Source of the DNA: a virus
Length of the DNA stretch: 37,350 nt
IMG/VR virus record: IMGVR_UViG_3300044675_004034
Location: 1-37,350 of that record
Direction: 5' to 3' (one strand)
Both the position numbers and the translations under genes were made by a program. This document shows, one piece after another, positions 1 through 6,631 of the stretch (the first letter of the stretch is position 1; each line of letters starts with the position of its first letter). The notes beneath the pieces were generated by a model. The model was not told the DNA's origin. It did no database searches and saw only the letters and a list, made by a program, of their open reading frames with translations.

Positions 1-306
1 GCGACCACACCGGCGCCGACGCGCGCGCCATGAACGTGAACGCGGTGTCGACCAATGGGTCGAGCCACTCGGCTTGAACCAGTCCAATATGCGGCCCCAT
101 GAGGCGAAGCTTTTCCTCTTGCCGCCCGAGCCATTCCGTCGCGGTCATGTTCGCGCGGTCTGCCATCAGCAAGAGCGTTGCGTAGAACGCATCGCGGATT
201 GCCTCGCGGCGCTGGTTTTCGAGTTCCAACGTCAGGCCGGTAGGTCCGCCCGCTTGGAAGGGCTGGTACATTGGGCGGCCTTGCGCATCGACACCGCCGT
301 AGACAA
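1..306. repeat. Left copy of near-identical terminal overlap
   Basis: These bases align without gaps to 37045-37350. I count nine mismatches, at 10, 11, 26, 83, 86, 101, 103, 122 and 140; everything from 141 to 306 is identical. Both copies lie inside the portal gene. The overlap shows that the window ends meet, so the molecule is circular or circularly permuted with a unit length of about 37,044 bp. A true packaged terminal repeat should be identical, so I read the mismatches as two strain variants in one sample. Confidence 0.9.
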
Positions 307-1261
307 TCGAGCCGGGCGAAAAGCGAATGCCCTTCATCCCGTTTTCGTCCGGCGCAAGGATCGTCGGATCAGCCTGCTTTTGAGCGGCAACGATGGTCGT
401 CTTAGCCATCGCGTTGACCATCTTCACGTCGGGCAGCGCCAGCATCGCCGGGCTGTCGCCGTAGGGGCCTTGGTTGCCAATCGACCAGCGCGCGACCTGA
501 TACGGGAAGGCGTACATCCCGCCGACTTGAACGATCTCTTTCGTATCGACACAGATGTAAACCGCCGCCGTCGTCATCTCGCTGTTCGGCAGCTTCTTGC
601 CCTTCCAATCCTTCGCGGGAAGGCAAGCAAACATGAACGTGAATTCGGCTTCGGGGTTCTTCTCGGCAACCTTGCGCACCTTTTCGGGCGCGGCGTCGCC
701 CCAACGGTGAACCGCTTGGCGCGCCGTGTACTTGAACCGCTCGAAGACGGTATCGACACGGCGCTTGTCGTTTTCCGCAATGTAGCAACGCGCAAGCGGC
801 TTGCTTTCGAACGTCAGGATGTTCTGTGCCGGGTCGCCATGCTCAGCGTAGAAAACCATCGTCCCGAACGCGGCAAGGTCGCGATAGGCGGCAATAGCCT
901 GCGCGTAGAACCGCATACCGTTCGCGCCGAACGCGGCAAGCATCCGCTCGGTCACGGCGTCGCACCACGTCTTTACCTCGTAGTCTCGCATCATCGACGG
1001 GTCGGCGGTTTGAACCTCGAACCATTTGTTGGCGCTGTTCGTCACCGTGCCCCAAAGTCCGCCCGCCAGATTGTCTAGCGACGTAAGCGCCGTGCTGTCG
1101 AACAGCTTGTCGGTGCGCTTCTGACCCGGCACGCGCTTTACGATGAAATCGCTACGATTGGGCAGCATCAAATCGGCAATTTCTTGCCAATGCGTCTCGT
1201 AGTTGGAGCGGTCGGAAGCAAGCCGCTCTTGGCGCCGAATGAGTTCGTCAGCCGTGGTCAT
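1..1261 (-). CDS. Portal (head-tail connector) protein, N-terminal part
   Basis: This is the first 420 codons of the podovirus portal, the dodecameric ring at the capsid vertex through which DNA is packaged and to which the tail attaches. The ATG is at 1259-1261 and the protein opens MTTADELIRRQERL. Segments typical of the head-tail connector family (Pfam Head-tail_con) are visible: NRSDF near residue 35, LFDSTA near 53 and NLAGGLWG near 64. The frame leaves the window at base 1 and continues in frame at 37044 to the stop at 36614, giving 563 aa, a normal length for the family. A 56-aa gene ends 10 bases upstream. The start has little Shine-Dalgarno similarity, so translation may be coupled to that gene. 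Confidence 0.9.
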   Translation of the reverse strand, partial: MTTADELIRRQERLASDRSNYETHWQEIADLMLPNRSDFIVKRVPGQKRTDKLFDSTALTSLDNLAGGLWGTVTNSANKWFEVQTADPSMMRDYEVKTWCDAVTERMLAAFGANGMRFYAQAIAAYRDLAAFGTMVFYAEHGDPAQNILTFESKPLARCYIAENDKRRVDTVFERFKYTARQAVHRWGDAAPEKVRKVAEKNPEAEFTFMFACLPAKDWKGKKLPNSEMTTAAVYICVDTKEIVQVGGMYAFPYQVARWSIGNQGPYGDSPAMLALPDVKMVNAMAKTTIVAAQKQADPTILAPDENGMKGIRFSPGSIVYGGVDAQGRPMYQPFQAGGPTGLTLELENQRREAIRDAFYATLLLMADRANMTATEWLGRQEEKLRLMGPHIGLVQAEWLDPLVDTAFTFMARASAPVWS

Positions 1262-1271
1262 CGGGGGTTAT

Positions 1272-1442
1272 TTATTCCGGATCGGGGATGTTAAGCAGCG
1301 CAACGCTTTGAAGCGTCGTCGCTGTATCATCATCGTAGTGATGAACCAAAACCAAGTCGCCGCGCGCCATAGCCTCAGCCCTGGCGCGCGAGTTGGCGTC
1401 AAGCCGATTGCGAAGAATTTGCAAAATCTGTTCGGGGGACAT
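1272..1442 (-). CDS. Small hypothetical protein upstream of portal (56 aa)
   Basis: A short frame that reads MSPEQILQILRNRLDANSRA at the start, contains an acidic HHYDDDTATT stretch in the middle and ends NIPDPE. It fits exactly between the 451-aa virion-type gene (ends at 1452) and the portal (starts at 1261). The N-terminal half looks helical. Small genes directly before the portal are common in podoviruses, but I do not recognise a family. The tight spacing and minus-strand direction place it in the late operon. A longer overlapping frame at 1268-1540 has an arginine-rich, shadow-like composition and was not preferred. Confidence 0.7.
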   Translation of the reverse strand: MSPEQILQILRNRLDANSRARAEAMARGDLVLVHHYDDDTATTLQSVALLNIPDPE

Positions 1443-1451
1443 TTTTTTGCC

Positions 1452-2807
1452 TCACGCAAAAAAGAGTTCGCCGACGATTTCGTTCGCGCCAACCGGCGTC
1501 CCGTCCGCGTCGGCGGCACCCGTGACGGTGGTGTACCCAATGCCAGCAGAGAACGTTATGCCGCCTTCGGAATAGATTACCGACATACCGTTAGGCGAAA
1601 TAGGAATGGTCCGTGCCACGCCCGCGCCAGCGGTCGGAGCCGTCGCGCTGTTGTGAAGCTTGACGTAGCGCCACGATGCGGAGTTGTTCGCAAGGCACCA
1701 TCCGAAGACCTTCCCGGCGGACGCCTTCAAGTTGGTGGCGTTTGTCGAAGCCGCCGAAACGACGTGACCGCCCGCGTTAAGCCCGGAAGCTGTCGGGCGA
1801 TATTGCACGGCAACGTCGCCGACGAGGTTTGAACCGGCGCCAAGCGTCGGCGTGTTGAACATCGAAACCGGCAAGGGGTTTTGCGAGCCTTGGGCGCGCA
1901 CGCCTTGAAGGAAAAGCCCCTGGTTGGCGAAGCGTTCAAGCGACAAAAACCCAATCGTCCAAGTCGTCGTCGATGCGGGCGCCGTTGAACCGTTAAAGCT
2001 CCAGATGAAAATATACATCCCGGTTTCGACATCGGGGATAGCTTCAACCCGACTGGCGCGCGTCGTAACCGTGGGAGCCGTAGAGGTCGCGCGCAGCGTG
2101 TCGCTGAAAAACACGTCGCGCCCCGTCAAGTCGTTCTGAATGATCGTGCCGGGCGAAGCGGTCGTGTTGACGGTTCCTACGGTGTCGCCGGTGTTCCAGC
2201 CGTTGCGCTGAGCGTCGAAATTGATGCTTGTCGCAGTCGTGCCCGTCAGGAGGTTTCGAACATAGTTCCACGCAAACAGCGTCAGCGTGCCGGTGCCGGA
2301 AGCGGGCCACGCCGCAACCGTAAACCGGATAGTGTTTGCGTTGGGGATAGACGCGATAGCGTATCGGCCCGGCACGCCAGCGGCGCCGGTAATCCCGCCG
2401 ATATGCATAGACTGCCCGACGTTTACGGCAGTGAAGCGATGCGCCGGAAGCGTGACATCAAGCGTCGTCGAGTTCACGATGTTATAGGCCAAGCCTTCGC
2501 CGACAAGATCGGCCAGCAAAATGGCGAGGTTCTGGTTTGCAATGCGTTGGGACGCGACGACGGACGCGCGCAGGCGCATGGCGCCGGAAAAGATTTCCGA
2601 CGAACGCGTTAGAAATTCGGCGTTCGTGCCGATGCCCGTCGTGATGTTTAGCGCCCCGGATGTTTGGTTATACCCAACGCCCGCGCCAACGATAGGCGCC
2701 GTGAAGAACGCCGGATCAAGGTAAGACGCGCCCGAATTAGTGAACGAGCAGACCCAAGTGTCCTGACCTTGTTCCTGAGTTGGAAGCGATCCGCGATTTC
2801 CGAACAT
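1452..2807 (-). CDS. Virion-type structural protein (451 aa)
   Basis: A long Thr, Ser, Gly and Ala-rich protein with few charged residues and many short beta-type segments, as in phage tail, decoration or receptor-contact proteins. It opens MFGNRGSLPTQEQGQDTWVC. The last 90 residues (KVFGWCLANNSASWRYVKLHN to the end) resemble C-terminal modules found in many phage virion proteins; this is from memory and not verified. It lies in the late operon between small genes and the portal, and AGGT sits just before the ATG. The exact role (fibre, decoration or adhesin) cannot be decided from sequence alone. No coiled coil or signal peptide is seen. Confidence 0.65.
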   Translation of the reverse strand: MFGNRGSLPTQEQGQDTWVCSFTNSGASYLDPAFFTAPIVGAGVGYNQTSGALNITTGIGTNAEFLTRSSEIFSGAMRLRASVVASQRIANQNLAILLADLVGEGLAYNIVNSTTLDVTLPAHRFTAVNVGQSMHIGGITGAAGVPGRYAIASIPNANTIRFTVAAWPASGTGTLTLFAWNYVRNLLTGTTATSINFDAQRNGWNTGDTVGTVNTTASPGTIIQNDLTGRDVFFSDTLRATSTAPTVTTRASRVEAIPDVETGMYIFIWSFNGSTAPASTTTWTIGFLSLERFANQGLFLQGVRAQGSQNPLPVSMFNTPTLGAGSNLVGDVAVQYRPTASGLNAGGHVVSAASTNATNLKASAGKVFGWCLANNSASWRYVKLHNSATAPTAGAGVARTIPISPNGMSVIYSEGGITFSAGIGYTTVTGAADADGTPVGANEIVGELFFA

Positions 2808-2816
2808 GGTTTTACC

Positions 2817-3071
2817 TCATCCAAGAAGGGCTTTGAGAGCAGGCTTGCCGATGACCGGATCACCGCCAGCGTTGCCCGGCGCAAAACCGAGTTGCGAACC
2901 GCCGCGCGCCGCTTTGGCGCTGTTGAACGAAGCGGCGTAGGCGTCATCGTATGCCTTGGAGAACTGCCCCGAACCGGCAGGCCGCGCCCGTTGCGCGCCC
3001 GTTGCGGCGTCGCTTGCGCCCGCTTTTGTCGCGTCGGCGCGCATCGGATTGAGCAGGTCGGTAGGGCACAT
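2817..3071 (-). CDS. Small virion-module protein with ALLG tail (84 aa)
   Basis: The frame opens MCPTDLLNPMRADATKAGAS and ends GKPALKALLG. I chose the ATG at 3071 because the longer frame upstream is arginine and cysteine-rich and overlaps two other good small genes. The protein is rich in Ala and Gly and looks disordered apart from a central KAYDDAYAASFNSAKAA stretch. Its last eight residues, PALKALLG, are identical to those of the neighbouring 67-aa protein although the codons differ. Both proteins also begin Met-Cys. The function is unknown; position suggests a virion or assembly role. Confidence 0.65.
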   Translation of the reverse strand: MCPTDLLNPMRADATKAGASDAATGAQRARPAGSGQFSKAYDDAYAASFNSAKAARGGSQLGFAPGNAGGDPVIGKPALKALLG

Positions 3072-3076
3072 CGCGT

Positions 3077-3280
3077 TCAACCTAGCAACGCTTTGAGCGC
3101 GGGACGTTCGACCGGCGCGCCCGTCGTATCGCCCTGTCCGCCCGTCAGGATCGTTGATGCCCGGCCCTTGGCGTTTGACGCGCGGCGGCGTTCGGCTTCG
3201 GCAGCGGCCTTCACGGCGCCGTCGTCTTGCGTTGGGGCAGGAGGCGGCGCGGAAGGCATCGAGGGGCCAAACATGCACAT
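3077..3280 (-). CDS. Conserved small phage protein, MC...STILTG type (67 aa)
   Basis: The protein opens MCMFGPSMPSAPPPAPTQDD, has a short helical KAAAEAERRRASNAKGRA segment, then ASTILTGGQGD, and ends RPALKALLG. This layout (Met-Cys start, Pro-rich N-terminus, STILTG motif, LLG tail) is familiar from small proteins near the portal of many podoviruses; this is recall, not a search. Its role is not known to me; a minor virion or connector-associated function is plausible. The gene follows the GTG-started 58-aa gene by 2 bases and precedes the 84-aa gene by 5 bases, so the three are probably co-translated. Confidence 0.7.
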   Translation of the reverse strand: MCMFGPSMPSAPPPAPTQDDGAVKAAAEAERRRASNAKGRASTILTGGQGDTTGAPVERPALKALLG

Positions 3281-3282
3281 CG

Positions 3283-3459
3283 CTATTCACTCCCCGCCAG
3301 CAATTCAGAAACCGGAACGCGGTCGAGTTGCGCCCGCGTTGTCCCGCCGCGAATTCCAAGATTGAACAACAACCGGGCGCGCTCCCAATGATCCGGCTCG
3401 CAGTTTGCAGCCACGATTGCGAAAATCCGGCCCGTTGCAATTTCGTTTGTGTCAGACAC
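3283..3459 (-). CDS. Small hypothetical protein with GTG start (58 aa)
   Basis: The frame starts with GTG at 3457-3459 and reads MSDTNEIATGRIFAIVAANC, then a DHWERARLLFNLGIRGG segment, ending SELLAGSE. A purine-rich GAGAGG lies 9-14 bases upstream and supports the GTG start. It sits between the acetyltransferase-like gene (stop at 3466) and the 67-aa gene (start at 3280) with almost no gaps, so the whole interval is coding. The composition is normal for the phage, unlike the overlapping frames. I do not recognise the family. Confidence 0.65.
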   Translation of the reverse strand: MSDTNEIATGRIFAIVAANCEPDHWERARLLFNLGIRGGTTRAQLDRVPVSELLAGSE

Positions 3460-3465
3460 GAGTCG

Positions 3466-3993
3466 TCACCTCTCCCAGCCGAACAGAGTAAACCGCTCGC
3501 CAGCCTTGCCCCGCACCGCTTCGCACTCGGGCTTGAAGCCGAACCACATAAGCCAAGCGTGCGCGCTTCGATGCCCGACTTGCGACCAGCACTCCGCCCG
3601 GCGCGCGTCGGTCGACAGTAGCGCGGCCTTGAACGTCGTCTTGCACCAACGCGAGAAAGGCCGGGCGATGCGCGGCCACTCCGTCGTCGTGAACATCCCG
3701 ACCGAAAGCACCGCCGGGGAAACCGCTACCGCGTTGACCACGGCAACCGGCGTCCCGTCCGGCGTTGACGCCACGGCCCCGAGCGTCGAAAACCGGCAAA
3801 TCTGCCGCGTCATCTCGATTGGGTCGTATTCCCAACGCCCCGAAAATATCTCGGCACGATCCGCCGGGCGCATTGCCAGCGCTACGCGAGCGACTGCCGT
3901 TTCGGAGAGGGGCGCAATCCATAGGCTATTGTTTACCCCAAAATGGGGGTTTGCGCAACTATCCCTTGAGGATTGACAATTTAGCAACGCCAT
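3466..3993 (-). CDS. Acetyltransferase-like phage protein (175 aa)
   Basis: The protein contains WIAPLSETAVARVALAMRP, then PADRAEIFSGRW, and later IARPFSRWCKTTFKAAL and HAWLMWFGFKPECE. This is the pattern of phage proteins related to GNAT acetyltransferases (DUF2833-type, often annotated internal virion protein A in podoviruses); the assignment is from recall. I take the ATG at 3993, 8 bases after the terminase stop. The first 25 residues are not family-like, but no later in-frame start lies before the conserved WIAP. A small inverted repeat (ACCCC, loop CATTTT, GGGGT) falls inside this N-terminal stretch, at about 3937-3952. Confidence 0.55.
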   Translation of the reverse strand: MALLNCQSSRDSCANPHFGVNNSLWIAPLSETAVARVALAMRPADRAEIFSGRWEYDPIEMTRQICRFSTLGAVASTPDGTPVAVVNAVAVSPAVLSVGMFTTTEWPRIARPFSRWCKTTFKAALLSTDARRAECWSQVGHRSAHAWLMWFGFKPECEAVRGKAGERFTLFGWER

Positions 3994-4001
3994 ATGTTGC
4001 G

Positions 4002-5381
4002 TCACCACTCGAACGGGCTGTAGTCGGAAACCGGCGCGGGCGCGGCGATCTGCCACTCGGGGCGGCGGACCAGCGCCCGGCCTTCGCCGCCGCCGAGCAG
4101 CGCGTATTGCAGCGCGTCCGCAACGTGGGAAAACTGGTTCTTGTCGGGCTTATCCATGAACCGCTCGGCACCCGATAGCTGAATGCGTCGGTAGCAGTAC
4201 CCGCCGGACATAGCCTTGCGCAGCACGCGGCAAGACGGCGACACGATGAAGCCCGGCGCCCCGTCGATCAGGCGGCGCAAGGCCGACGACACGGCTTCAA
4301 CGCGGATCACGGGATCGTTGGTCGGAGCGGGTCTGGCTTGCACGCCTTCGGACCGCAGGATTTGAAACGGCGTCGTTTCGTCCGTTTGCGCCCTGTTGTC
4401 GCCCGCCGGATCGCCCACCGCGTCAACCTCGTGCGCGCCGTAGCGGGATCGTAGCTCGGCAGCGAGCATCTCGCCAAAGCGCTTGGCGCCCATATCTTCG
4501 GCGACGAGTTCGCCTAGCACGCGCCATTGCCCCGTCATCGAGCGCTGCGAGAACACGGCGGCAGGCGTCAGCCCGAAGTCGATGCCGACACGGATAGGTA
4601 AGCCGGGGATCGGCGCAATCTCGGCACAATGAACGTTGTCCCGATAGTCAGGCCAAACGGGCTTACCGTCGCGCACAAATCCGTAGTCGCCCCGGACATA
4701 TACCCTGATCCAGTCTTCATCTTTGCCAGCCTTCGCGCGCTCGTAGTAGCCCGGCGGCAGGTTGGCTAGGTTCTCCGCCCCTTTGCTGTCGCCCGCCGGT
4801 TGCGCGAAGAATTCAAACCCGTTCGGCTTCGTTTCTTCGGCGAGCTTGTACCACCAGTGATCGCTGTCAGGCGGGTTGGTGTCGAGCATCACGCCGAACC
4901 AGGACGGCCCGCCTTGCAGCGTCGAGGGGTAGCGACCGACGCGGCCCGTCAGCCCGTCAAGCACGGCCTTGGGCACCTCGCGCGCTTCGTTGACCCAAGC
5001 GCCCGTCAGTTCGAGCGATAGCAGCTTGCGGATGTCGTCGGGCCGGTCAAGAGCGAGAAACATAACCTCGATGTCGAGATCGCCCTCTTGGACGCGATGC
5101 GTCGGCGGGCCTTCGGCTTGCCACTGCCCCCACTCGGGCGGCACCCAAGCGTGCCAAGTCTTGATCGTGGTCGTCTTCAACTCTGGGTAGGTGTTCCGAA
5201 TAACCGCCCACCTAGAGCGGCGCTTGCCATCAGGGCCGGGTTTTTGGAGATGCGCGCGACGCAGGATTTCAACCACACAAGCTGTCGACTTGCCCGAGCC
5301 AATCGGCCCGCGTATCCCGCGCACGAAAGCGTTCGACGCGCGAAAGCGTTCGAGGATGCGGCCAGCGGGCGCGTATTTCAT
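4002..5381 (-). CDS. Terminase large subunit (459 aa)
   Basis: The motor and nuclease that pumps DNA into the prohead and cuts it. The ATG at 5381 overlaps the small-subunit stop (ATGA). The ATPase domain shows Walker A GPIGSGKST at residues 25-33, unusually close to the N-terminus, and a Walker B region LSLELTGAWVNEA with Glu132. The RNase H-like nuclease domain shows acidic positions Asp268 (VGIDFG), Asp324 (AVGDPAGDN) and Asp422 (SHVADALQYA). Length is at the short end for large terminases but both domains are complete. The packaging strategy cannot be read from the sequence; the near-repeat at the window ends does not settle it. Confidence 0.93.
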   Translation of the reverse strand: MKYAPAGRILERFRASNAFVRGIRGPIGSGKSTACVVEILRRAHLQKPGPDGKRRSRWAVIRNTYPELKTTTIKTWHAWVPPEWGQWQAEGPPTHRVQEGDLDIEVMFLALDRPDDIRKLLSLELTGAWVNEAREVPKAVLDGLTGRVGRYPSTLQGGPSWFGVMLDTNPPDSDHWWYKLAEETKPNGFEFFAQPAGDSKGAENLANLPPGYYERAKAGKDEDWIRVYVRGDYGFVRDGKPVWPDYRDNVHCAEIAPIPGLPIRVGIDFGLTPAAVFSQRSMTGQWRVLGELVAEDMGAKRFGEMLAAELRSRYGAHEVDAVGDPAGDNRAQTDETTPFQILRSEGVQARPAPTNDPVIRVEAVSSALRRLIDGAPGFIVSPSCRVLRKAMSGGYCYRRIQLSGAERFMDKPDKNQFSHVADALQYALLGGGEGRALVRRPEWQIAAPAPVSDYSPFEW

Positions 5382-5878
5382 TCGGCGGGCACCGCGTTGG
5401 CGGGCACCGCGTCGATCATCGTCGCCGTATCCGGCGCGGGCGGCGCAATCTCGATGATGAAGCGTTGCGCGATTTCGCCGGTATGATTGTGATCGATTTT
5501 GTCGCCGTAAATCTTCGGTAGAACTTTGCAAGCGATCCATTTGCGCGTATCGACGCGAAGGCGAGAGCGCGCGATAGCTTCGCCGTTCACAACTTCGTTT
5601 CCGTTCTTGTCGACAGTGAAATCCTTCGAAGTGTCGTCGGAGATTTCGATGATCTCATCGACCCATAGCTGAGCCTGAACTTTGCGAGCCAGCGCGTACT
5701 GTTCCCGGAAGGCTTCGTTCTTGTCGAGCCACCGAAAAACCATCGACAAAGACGGCATACCCGGCTCTCGAAGAATGGTGCGAAGGCTTTCACCGTCGGC
5801 CATGCGAACGCAAAGCTTGTCCGCGACTTCCTGCGTGAACGATGAGGGGCGCCCGATGCGTTTCGGCTTTGCTTTCAT
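5378..5878 (-). CDS. Terminase small subunit (166 aa)
   Basis: The DNA-recognition partner of the large terminase. It opens with a basic MKAKPKRIGRPSSFTQEVAD and continues with a helix-turn-helix-like segment (ADGESLRTILREPGMPSLSMVFRWLDKN). Mid-protein, IARSRLRVDTRKWIACKVLPKIYGDKI is a familiar stretch of this terminase family. The tail is Ala and Pro-rich. It overlaps the large subunit by four bases, as is usual. It is the first gene of the leftward late operon, so a late promoter should lie between here and 6.2 kb, but I see no clear minus-strand consensus there. Confidence 0.85.
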   Translation of the reverse strand: MKAKPKRIGRPSSFTQEVADKLCVRMADGESLRTILREPGMPSLSMVFRWLDKNEAFREQYALARKVQAQLWVDEIIEISDDTSKDFTVDKNGNEVVNGEAIARSRLRVDTRKWIACKVLPKIYGDKIDHNHTGEIAQRFIIEIAPPAPDTATMIDAVPANAVPAE

Positions 5879-5980
5879 GGTATTGGGAAAATAGCAACGG
5901 GGCGGCGGGAAGGCAAGGAGTTACGAACGCAACAGCAAGGCGGGTCGGTGTAACGGATTTTGAAACTCCGTTAAGCCATT

Positions 5981-6064
5981 GGAAAAAAAGTCAGACCCCC
6001 TCTTAGTTAGTTAGTTAGTTACATAATTACAAGAAAAAAAAGAATAGGGGGGTCTGTCTTTTCC
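5981..6064. repeat. Long inverted repeat enclosing TTAG repeats
   Basis: The inner arms CAGACCCCC (5992-6000) and GGGGGTCTG (6048-6056) pair perfectly. Flanking bases extend the stem with one mismatch and a 3-base bulge to GGAAAA/TTTTCC (5981 and 6064). The 47-base loop is AT-rich and carries TTAG four times. A T tract follows the stem on each strand, so it could act as a bidirectional terminator, but its place between divergent operons makes an origin-like or regulatory cruciform equally possible. Confidence 0.6.
6003..6018 (+). repeat. TTAG tandem repeat (4 copies)
   Basis: TTAG occurs four times in a row, followed by TTAC, inside the loop of the 5981-6064 inverted repeat. Copy number could vary by slippage. 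Confidence 0.85.
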
Positions 6065-6210
6065 AAAGGGTATTCCCCTTCATATCTCTATAAGCGTCTT
6101 TGTCCCCGGAAGCGTTACCGTTACCAAAAACCCGTTTATCTTGTAAGATCAATTGGTTAAGTGGTTACGGAAAAAATTGACCGTTACCGCTATAGCAGCG
6201 CGTTGGGATA

Positions 6211-6239
6211 TTGACAAGCAGGAATAGATTAGTTAAGGT
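6211..6239 (+). promoter_or_regulatory. Candidate early promoter
   Basis: A perfect TTGACA (6211-6216) is followed after 17 bases by TAAGGT (6234-6239), a weak -10. It lies about 30 bases upstream of the 77-aa gene and points right. The -35 is strong but the -10 matches only three of six positions, so an activator or a different start may be involved. Confidence 0.45.
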
Positions 6240-6271
6240 ACAGTCCTTAACGTCAACAACGGAGAACAAAA

Positions 6272-6505
6272 ATGAGCTTTGGAATTGAAAAGAATATACC
6301 AATTCCCCAAGACGCATACGCCGGGAATTTGGTATGGCCGCTAAATCAAATGAACCCCGGCGATAGCGTGTTTGTTGCCGGAAAAACGATCTATCAAGCA
6401 AGCAGCAGGATAGCCCAAGTAAAATCGAAAAAGGGTTGGAAATTTACAAGTCGAACCGTGACCGAAAACGGCGTGACCGGCGTTCGCATTTGGCGGACTG
6501 AATAG
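6272..6505 (+). CDS. Small conserved phage protein (77 aa)
   Basis: The first gene of the rightward early region. It opens MSFGIEKNIPIPQDAYAGNL and contains MNPGDSVFVAG, SKKGWKFTSRTV and ENGVTGVRIWRTE. Proteins of this shape, with a short 'GDS' turn and a C-terminal 'GVRVWR' motif, are common small early proteins in phages of Gram-negative bacteria; they may bind nucleic acid but no function is established to my knowledge. A GGAG Shine-Dalgarno lies a few bases before the ATG. It has its own upstream promoter candidate and is followed by a hairpin, so it may be a single-gene unit. Confidence 0.75.
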   Translation: MSFGIEKNIPIPQDAYAGNLVWPLNQMNPGDSVFVAGKTIYQASSRIAQVKSKKGWKFTSRTVTENGVTGVRIWRTE

Positions 6506-6514
6506 GGGCTAGGC

Positions 6515-6544
6515 GGGCCGGTCTTAATAAAAAAAGATCGGCCC
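6515..6544 (+). terminator. Hairpin after the 77-aa gene
   Basis: GGGCCGGTC (6515-6523) pairs with GATCGGCCC (6536-6544), nine pairs with one G-U, around a 12-base A-rich loop. No T-run follows on the plus strand, so it is at best a weak intrinsic terminator or an RNA-stabilising hairpin. Confidence 0.5.
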
Positions 6545-6558
6545 CCTAAAAAAGAGCG

Positions 6559-6587
6559 TTGACAAAAAGACAACGCCGTATTAGATA
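6559..6587 (+). promoter_or_regulatory. Candidate promoter for the pentapeptide-protein operon
   Basis: TTGACA (6559-6564) is followed after 17 bases by TAGATA (6582-6587); a better TATAAC overlaps slightly further on at 6586-6591. It lies just after the hairpin and 45 bases before the pentapeptide-repeat gene, and would drive the small-gene cluster. Confidence 0.55.
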
Positions 6588-6631
6588 TAACCCATCAACG
6601 GCGCACAACGCGCCACGCCAAGGAGAAAAAA

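Larger units (their letters stand above)
5879..6271. promoter_or_regulatory. Divergent regulatory region between late and early modules
   Basis: No gene is seen in these 393 bases, which separate the leftward terminase operon from the rightward early genes. The right part is clearly more AT-rich than the genome. It holds a perfect 7-bp inverted repeat (TAACGGA/TCCGTTA, 5951-5973), a long interrupted inverted repeat at 5981-6064, a TTAG tandem repeat, and several GTTACC-type motifs: two in tandem at 6114-6125, one at 6183-6188 and a one-mismatch inverse at 6163-6170. This could be an origin, a late-activator binding region or both; the function is inferred from layout only. Confidence 0.6.

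Noticed and set aside
1-306. A genuine packaged direct terminal repeat, as in T7.
   Set aside because: The two copies differ at nine sites and cut through the portal gene rather than lying at a non-coding end; an assembly overlap with strain variation explains this better.
2817-3440. A 207-codon minus-strand frame containing the 84-aa gene.
   Set aside because: Its first 120 residues are Arg/Cys-rich and overlap two better small genes (58 aa and 67 aa); only the part from 3071 downwards looks real.
3937-3952. A short hairpin (ACCCC/GGGGT) near the acetyltransferase start, considered as a terminator.
   Set aside because: Only five pairs, no T-run on the minus strand, and it lies within the likely coding region.
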